Assembly: GCA_964565435.1 (NCBI GenBank)
Contig: CAZMEY010000041.1
Location: forward strand, 1-5,698
DNA from: JAQTTT01 sp964565435
GTDB lineage: Archaea > Nanobdellota > Nanobdellia > Tiddalikarchaeales > Tiddalikarchaeaceae
DNA length: 5,698 bases
Direction: 5' to 3'
Part shown: in pieces, positions 4,684 to 5,698 of the stretch
Numbering within the stretch: the first letter of the stretch is position 1
How the letters are laid out: each line of letters begins with the position of its first letter
The notes under the pieces: generated by a model
Databases searched by the model: none
Told to the model about the DNA's origin: nothing
What the model saw: the letters and a program-made list of their open reading frames with translations, nothing else
Translations under genes and position numbers: made by a program

Positions 4684-4865
4684 ATGGAGTGGCTTATCAT
4701 AAAATTAATAAGCATGGACTGCTCTATATAAAGTATTGGAGAAATTTCTTAGATTATTTTTATAAAATTAAAAAAAGCGGAAAAAATAGCGCTATTTAAC
4801 TAAGAGTGGAAATTCAAATATTAGCGAAAGTTCTAGACTCTTTTAAAGCTTGAAAAACATTGAAG
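4684..4865. other. AT-rich 3' flank of the 23S rRNA, no gene seen
   Basis: I see no tRNA, 5S rRNA or convincing ORF between the 23S 3' end and the 206-aa gene. The stretch should hold 3' processing sequence and termination for the rRNA. A TATA-like sequence (CTCTATATAAAG at 4722-4733) has no assigned gene. The bulge-helix-bulge motif that archaea use to excise 23S cannot be tested because its 5' partner lies outside the window. Confidence 0.5.
4770..4786 (-). terminator. Probable terminator of the rRNA transcript
   Basis: The minus strand has T6, then CCGC, then T7, about 80-95 nt after the 23S 3' end. It follows a short self-complementary stretch (AATAGCGCTATT). Confidence 0.45.

Positions 4866-5698
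<833 letters not shown>

Noticed and set aside
3736..4793. Shared 13-mer AAAAAATAGCGCT at about 3736-3748 and 4781-4793
   Set aside because: Short and AT-rich; one copy lies in the RNase P RNA, the other in the rRNA flank, with no further similarity around them. Probably chance.
4684..4865. 5S rRNA or tRNA downstream of the 23S gene
   Set aside because: No cloverleaf or 5S-like conserved stretch could be found on either strand.

Overview
The window looks like a contig from a small-genome, AT-rich archaeon, most likely of the DPANN kind (Woesearchaeota/Pacearchaeota-like). The evidence is archaeal-type tryptophanyl-tRNA synthetase, the archaeal/eukaryal RNase P subunit Rpp21 (Rnp4), an archaeal-style RNase P RNA, a tRNA without encoded CCA, TATA-like boxes 20-35 nt before mostly leaderless starts, and a 23S rRNA with the archaeal G at E. 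coli position 2058. The placement within DPANN is inference; no 16S gene is visible.

Left part (1-990). The minus strand carries the N-terminal part of an HD-domain phosphohydrolase. Its only plausible ATG lies inside the acceptor stem of a tRNA-Gly(TCC) gene directly upstream. Next comes a two-gene toxin-antitoxin operon (antitoxin first, RelE/ParE toxin second, coupled by a 4-bp TTGA overlap). It is divergent from trpS across a short AT-rich promoter region.

Middle part (989-3195, plus strand). trpS is followed by a gene for a very unusual protein: a Lys/Ala/Ser-Pro-rich, histone H1-tail-like N-terminus and a strongly acidic C-terminus. This gene is interrupted by exactly 100 N flanked by identical 55-bp sequences, which points to an unresolved tandem repeat. 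It is best read as one CDS. Then come rnp4 (RNase P protein) and, 5 nt later, a very short CRM/YhbY-type RNA-binding protein.

Right part (3188-5698, minus strand). Two unrecognised proteins (136 and 206 aa) flank a stretch that I read as the RNase P RNA gene: it has terminal helix P1, P2/P3, CR-I, CR-II, CR-IV and CR-V in the right order. RNA and protein subunits of RNase P thus lie within about 650 bp of each other on opposite strands, alongside genes for tRNA, tRNA charging and rRNA. The last ~830 bp are the 3' third of a 23S rRNA (from about E. coli position 2050 to the end). It is divergent. Helix 93 and the 2057/2611 pair show compensatory changes, so the gene looks functional, yet several near-universal nucleotides differ, most notably the sarcin-ricin tetraloop, which reads GAAA instead of GAGA.

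I see no CRISPR array, insertion sequence or defence island. The remarkable signals are the altered rRNA functional centres, the repeat-tailed polyampholyte protein, the RNase P cluster and the start codon embedded in a tRNA.
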